NCBI GenBank assembly: GCA_900543455.1
Contig: UQRR01000005.1
Coordinates: 1-50,412, forward strand
DNA length: 50,412 bases
From: an uncultured Dialister sp.
Lineage (GTDB): Bacteria; Bacillota; Negativicutes; Veillonellales; Dialisteraceae
Direction of reading: 5' to 3'
Within the stretch, counting starts at the first letter, position 1. Every line of letters starts with the position of its first letter. The notes under the pieces are model-generated. The model had not been told where the DNA came from and made no database searches. It saw only the letters and a program-made list of their open reading frames with translations. The translations under genes were made by a program, and so were the position numbers. Shown here in pieces: positions 46,953-50,412 of this stretch.

Positions 46953-47276
46953 TGGGGGTTCGGGGTTCAGGGTTCAGAGTTCAGGGTTGTGGTGGCGGCT
47001 TCGCCGCAAATATTTATGAAGCGATGCCCGAAGGTCTGCGATGGCAGGTTTCCCTCATATCGCCAGCCTTCCCCTCGAGGGGAAGGTGCCCCATAGGGGC
47101 GGATAGGGCGCTGGCGGCATGAAAGACAGATGAGGAAAGCGGAGAGGCGCGCGGCACATATGGGGAAAACGTGAGTCCTTGACCGCAAATGACAAAGATT
47201 TCTCGCCATCTCTCGAAATGACGATACGAGTGTCTGACGTCTAATGTCTCTTAGTCTCTCAGTCTCCTAGTCTCAT
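46953..47276 (+). repeat. Composite repeat, copy 3, and adjoining arrays
   Basis: GGTTCGG/GGTTCAG array (46957-46986), GTGGTGGCGGCTTCGCCGC, GCGATGCCCGAAGG, a CCTTCCCCTCGAGGGGAAGG hairpin, GCCCCATAGGGGC, and a REP-like palindrome (about 47190-47222), then TGTCTAA and AGTCTCTC/AGTCTCCT units (47231-47276), which on the minus strand follow the hairpin at 47288-47353. It begins 30 bases upstream of the dut start codon. Confidence 0.8.
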
Positions 47277-47287
47277 CCCACCAAGCG

Positions 47288-47353
47288 AAAAAGCCCAGTG
47301 AGCCCCGGGTTCCTGCTCTTTCGAGACGAACCACCAGAACCCACTGCGCTTTT
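47288..47353 (-). terminator. Large hairpin, probable minus-strand terminator
   Basis: On the minus strand AAAAGCGCAGTG pairs with CACTGGGCTTTTT, with inner pairs GGGTTC/GAACCC and CTG/CAG; a T5 run follows. AGACTAG-type arrays follow it, as they do after other terminators here. It could end pnp transcription about 530 bases after the stop, or end a small RNA beginning near 47400 (a GGTTCGCG-ATA-CGCG hairpin lies at about 47370-47392). Confidence 0.5.
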
Positions 47354-47424
47354 GCATGATTCATGAGCATCGAAGGTCGCGCGTATCGCGAACCTTACGT
47401 TTGAAAGCAGTGATGAGTAGTTAG

Positions 47425-47584
47425 GGAAACGCTGATTAAATCGCAGAATCAGATTTTACAAGAATTTTTATACATGACTTCGTCATAGCCTTCCTTAAAT
47501 AGCTCGCTATTCGCGTCAGGTTATTCCTCGCCATGTATAAAAATTCAAGAGTAAAATCTGACAACGATTGAATCAGTGTTTCCC
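47425..47584 (+). mobile_element. MITE copy D
   Basis: Full 160-bp element flanked by TA at 47423-47424 and 47585-47586. The internal arms GAATTTTTATACATG and CATGTATAAAAATTC are a perfect 15-bp pair, and the ends GGGAAACGCTGATT and AATCAGTGTTTCCC pair with one mismatch. No protein is encoded. It lies downstream of pnp. Confidence 0.9.
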
Positions 47585-47610
47585 TAGGGATTAGAGGACC
47601 CCCAAAGCTG

Positions 47611-47829
47611 AGTAGCCCCTTAGGGAAGGAGCGCGCCAAAGGCGCAGGATGGATGTGCCGCGTAGCGGCACCCTTCTACATAGCGGAAAGCATGCCATCT
47701 GTTTCAGACATTCTACTGTCTATTCCACATTTTCCGTTTTTCATTCTGCAGAATTCTGCCTCTTCGAGGCAGTCTATCCCCTGCCCTTCGGGCACCCCCT
47801 TCTTCAAGGGGGTACGCATTTTACGCTTA
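47611..47829 (+). repeat. 218-bp module, second copy
   Basis: Matches 42993-43210 at nearly 90%: AGGATGGATGTGCCGCGTAG, a GTCTGTTTCAGAC-type palindrome, GCCTCTTCGAGGC, GCCCTTCGGGC and CCCCCTTCTTCAAGGGGG hairpins. The hairpins are preserved although single bases differ. It ends 51 bases before the pnp stop codon. Confidence 0.85.
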
Positions 47830-47880
47830 CACAAAATCAACTTTCTTACCTGCCAGCTGAATCAAGCCGGCATTCCACAA

Positions 47881-49971
47881 TTATTTATTCTTCTTCTCCA
47901 GCAGCAGCGCTTTTCTGGAAAGATTGATACGGCCCTTGTCATCGATTTCCGTGACCTTGACCATGATCTCATCGCCTTCATGGACGATGTCTTCCGGTTT
48001 CTCGACTCTCTGGAGAGCGAGCTGGGAGACGTGGACGAGGCCTTCCTTGCCCGGCAGAATTTCTACGAAAGCGCCGAACTTCATGAGGCGGGTGACGCGG
48101 CCGAGGTATGTCTCGCCGACTTCGACTTCCTTCACGAGGGATTCGACCATTGCTTTTGCCTTCTGGGCAGCTGCTTCATCTTCGGAAGCGATGTATACGC
48201 GACCGTCTTCCTCGACGTCGAGTTTCGCACCGGTTTCAGAGATGATCTTATTGATGGTCTTTCCGCCGCTGCCGATGACGACACGGATCTTGTCGACCGG
48301 GATGGTGAGAGAAATGATCTTCGGCGCATACTTGGAGAGATGTTCTGCCGGTTTATCGATGCATTCTGCCATCTTGCCGAGGATGTAGAGGCGGCCTTCG
48401 TGCGCCTGTTTCAGCGCAGTCAGCAGGATGTCTCTGGAAATGCCGTGGACTTTGATATCCATCTGGATGGCATTGACGCCCTTTGCCGTACCTGCGACCT
48501 TGAAGTCCATATCGCCCAGCGCATCTTCCATGCCCTGAATATCGGAGAGAATGGAGAATTTGCCGCCGTCTTCGATGAGGCCCATCGCAATGCCTGCGAC
48601 CGGTGCCTTGATCGGTACGCCCGCATTCATGAGGGACATGGTGCTGCCGCAGACAGAAGCCTGAGAAGAAGAGCCATTGGATTCCAGGATTTCAGAAACG
48701 ACGCGGATCGCATACGGGAATTCATCGACACTCGGGATGACCGGGAGGAGCGCACGTTCCGCAAGTGCACCATGGCCGATTTCACGGCGTCCCGGACCAC
48801 GGGAGCCCTTCGTCTCGCCGACGCAGTAGGACGGGAAATTGTACTGATGGATGTATCTCTTCTCGGTGACCGGGGTGAGGTCGTCGATGATCTGGGTTTC
48901 CGACATCGGAGCCAGCGTGGTGATGGAGAGCGCCTGGGTCTGGCCGCGGGTGAAGAGCGCCGAGCCGTGAACGCGCGGGAGCAGTCCCACTTCGCAGGTG
49001 ATCGGACGGATCTCCGTCAGCTTTCTGCCATCCGGACGGATGCCTTCATTCGTGATGGTGTGACGGACGATTTCCTTCGTCAGATGGTCGAGCGCATCCG
49101 CCACATCAGAGAGATGTTCCGGGTAAATGTCAGCGAAATGTGCCATCGCTTCCTTTTTCGCAGCAGCGATATTGCCATCGCGGCGCAGCTTATCCGCATC
49201 GAAGATCGCCTTCTTCAGGGACTCGGTCGCGAAAGCTTCGACATCCTTTTCGATCTCTGCCGAGACTTCCGGGAAGGTCAGCACGCGCTTTTCCTTGCCG
49301 ACTTCTTCGATGATCTTTTTCTGGAAACGGCAGATCTCCTTGATCGTCTCATGGCCGAACATGATCGCATCGAGGACTTCTTCCTCCGGTGCTTCCTGCG
49401 CGCCGCCTTCGACCATCATGATCGCCTCTTCCGAGCCGGCGACCGTCACATTCATAGTGGACGCTGCCATCTCTTCCTGTGTCGGGTTGATGACATACTT
49501 GCCATCCACGCGGCCCACGCGGACACCGGCGATCGGGCCGTCCCACGGGATATCGGAAATTCCGATAGACGCGGACGCACCGATCATGCCGCACAGCTCC
49601 GGTGCATTGTCATAGTCGACAGAGAGCACCGTCGCTACGACATGGATATCATTTCTGCATCTTTTATCAAACAGAGGACGGATCGGACGGTCGATCAGAC
49701 GCGCACAGAGGATCGCCGAATTTCCCGGACGGCCTTCACGACGAAGGAATCCCCCCGGCATCTTGCCGACAGCATACATCTTCTCTTCATAGTCGACAGT
49801 CAGCGGGAAGAAATCCGTGCCTTCGCGAGGCTCCTTGCTCGCCGTCGTAGCGACGAGGACAGCGGTATCCCCATATCTTACCAGTACAGCGCCATTCGCC
49901 TGCTTGGCCATTTTACCAGTCTCAATGATCAGTGGACGACCGGCCAGTTCCATTTCAAATGTTTTGAACAA
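47881..49971 (-). CDS. pnp: Polyribonucleotide nucleotidyltransferase (PNPase)
   Basis: Phosphorolytic 3'-5' exoribonuclease in mRNA decay; acts as a trimer. The 696-residue protein has two RNase PH domains (about 5-230 and 310-545, with RGQTQAL and SNGSSSQASVCGSTMSLMNAG around the active site), an all-alpha linker, a KH domain (VIGSGGKTINKIISETGA, about 560) and a C-terminal S1 domain (YLGRVTRLMKFGAFVEI). The start is a TTG at 49971, with AAGGAGG 7 bases upstream. It has its own promoter. rpsO, the usual upstream partner, is not within the 440 bases upstream in this window. Confidence 0.97.
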   Translation of the reverse strand: MFKTFEMELAGRPLIIETGKMAKQANGAVLVRYGDTAVLVATTASKEPREGTDFFPLTVDYEEKMYAVGKMPGGFLRREGRPGNSAILCARLIDRPIRPLFDKRCRNDIHVVATVLSVDYDNAPELCGMIGASASIGISDIPWDGPIAGVRVGRVDGKYVINPTQEEMAASTMNVTVAGSEEAIMMVEGGAQEAPEEEVLDAIMFGHETIKEICRFQKKIIEEVGKEKRVLTFPEVSAEIEKDVEAFATESLKKAIFDADKLRRDGNIAAAKKEAMAHFADIYPEHLSDVADALDHLTKEIVRHTITNEGIRPDGRKLTEIRPITCEVGLLPRVHGSALFTRGQTQALSITTLAPMSETQIIDDLTPVTEKRYIHQYNFPSYCVGETKGSRGPGRREIGHGALAERALLPVIPSVDEFPYAIRVVSEILESNGSSSQASVCGSTMSLMNAGVPIKAPVAGIAMGLIEDGGKFSILSDIQGMEDALGDMDFKVAGTAKGVNAIQMDIKVHGISRDILLTALKQAHEGRLYILGKMAECIDKPAEHLSKYAPKIISLTIPVDKIRVVIGSGGKTINKIISETGAKLDVEEDGRVYIASEDEAAAQKAKAMVESLVKEVEVGETYLGRVTRLMKFGAFVEILPGKEGLVHVSQLALQRVEKPEDIVHEGDEIMVKVTEIDDKGRINLSRKALLLEKKNK

Positions 49972-50013
49972 TTCCTGTTCCTCCTTAATAAATGCTTCTT
50001 TATACGACTACTT

Positions 50014-50043
50014 ATTATATAATACAACTTTCATCTTTCACAA
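50014..50043 (-). promoter_or_regulatory. pnp promoter
   Basis: TTGTGA (50038-50043) and TATAAT (50014-50019) with an 18-base spacer on the minus strand, about 40 bases upstream of the start codon. Confidence 0.7.
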
Positions 50044-50077
50044 GGGGGAAATGAGAGGAAATCGGTTGAAGGGGAGC

Positions 50078-50412
50078 GGGTTCAGGGTTCAGGGTTCAGG
50101 GTTCAGGGTTGTGGTGGCGGCTTCGCCGCATATATATGGGGCGATGCCCGAAGGTTTGCGGGTGGCAGGTTTCCCTCGTATCGCCAGCCTTCCCCGCGTG
50201 GGGAAGGTGGCGAGCGCAGCGAGCCGGATAGGGTTCTAGCGGTATGATAGACTGATGAGCAAAGCGGAAAAGTGCGCGGCACATGTGGGGAAAGCGTGAA
50301 CCCCTGAGCCGCGAATGACAAAGATTTCTCACTTTGCTCGAAATGACGATACGAGGATGAGGATCATTCAACATCATTTTTTACCGCTATGGGGATCCAT
50401 CCTCCGCCTTCG
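50078..50412 (+). repeat. About 340-bp composite repeat, copy 2 (cut by window end)
   Basis: Same order as 45118-45462: GGTTCAG array, GTGGTGGCGGCTTCGCCGC, GGGGCGATGCCCGAAGG, CCTTCCCCGCGTGGGGAAGG, then GGCGAGCGCAGCGAGCC (50209-50225) in place of GCCCCGTAGGGGC, then the 90-bp segment, REP-like palindrome and cassette. No gene is seen between the pnp promoter and the window end. Confidence 0.88.

Overview
The window looks like chromosomal DNA of a Negativicutes bacterium (Firmicutes with an outer membrane), probably in or near Dialister/Veillonellaceae. Firmicutes-type features are a dcw cluster with mraZ and a divIB/ftsQ-like gene, a T-box leader on serS, a Clostridia-type 6S RNA, nrdR, a pheB-like ACT protein and a DUF2922/DUF1659 pair. 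Two heptose genes for lipopolysaccharide (gmhA, gmhB) and a meso-DAP type MurE point to a diderm. The genus is an inference; no marker in the window settles it.

Layout: (1) 1-2550, plus strand: ilvN-ilvB. (2) 2611-6251, minus: hom-thrB, a pheB-like gene and a SpoU-family RNA methyltransferase. (3) 6422-8006, minus: nrdR-gmhA-gmhB, joined by 4-base ATGA overlaps. (4) 8222-22626, minus: the division and wall cluster, in transcription order mraZ, rsmH, ftsL, murE, murF, mraY, murD, murG, murC, ddl, ftsQ, ftsZ. ftsI, ftsW, murB and ftsA are absent, and the places where ftsI and ftsW usually lie hold repeat blocks of about 0.5 kb. mraZ has a promoter overlapped by four MraZ-type boxes. (5) 23215-25271: a CHASE hybrid histidine kinase with a frameshift in its receiver domain. 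(6) 25532-27168: a small hypothetical gene, a structured-RNA candidate and a plus-strand DUF2922-DUF1659 pair. (7) 27762-36057, minus: uvrB, uvrA and uvrC, the whole UvrABC excinuclease, with repeat blocks between the genes. (8) 37012-40143: a large sensor combining an intact GGDEF motif with a hybrid histidine kinase. (9) 40923-49971, minus: a secreted peptidoglycan-binding/3D-domain protein, 6S RNA, T-box and serS, dut-nudix, and pnp.

The most unusual feature is the intergenic DNA. Almost every gap longer than about 200 bases is built from a small set of repeat modules: (a) GC hairpins of the GGTGGTGCGGCGC type, with a short tandem array, usually of 7-base units, always on the GTGG side; the unit sequence differs from locus to locus; (b) 7-base arrays of the GTGACTA type that start at stop codons or just after terminators and mostly read in the sense direction of the upstream gene; (c) REP-like palindromes related to GTCATTTCGAGCGNAG; (d) longer cassettes with exchangeable hairpins; (e) a 160-bp palindromic MITE with TA target duplications. 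A filled and an empty insertion site of that MITE are both present in this window.

The genes are mostly housekeeping: branched-chain and aspartate-family amino acid synthesis, lipopolysaccharide heptose, cell wall precursors and division, nucleotide excision repair, nucleotide-pool cleaning, RNA decay and seryl-tRNA charging. No CRISPR array, tRNA, rRNA, prophage or transposase gene was seen.
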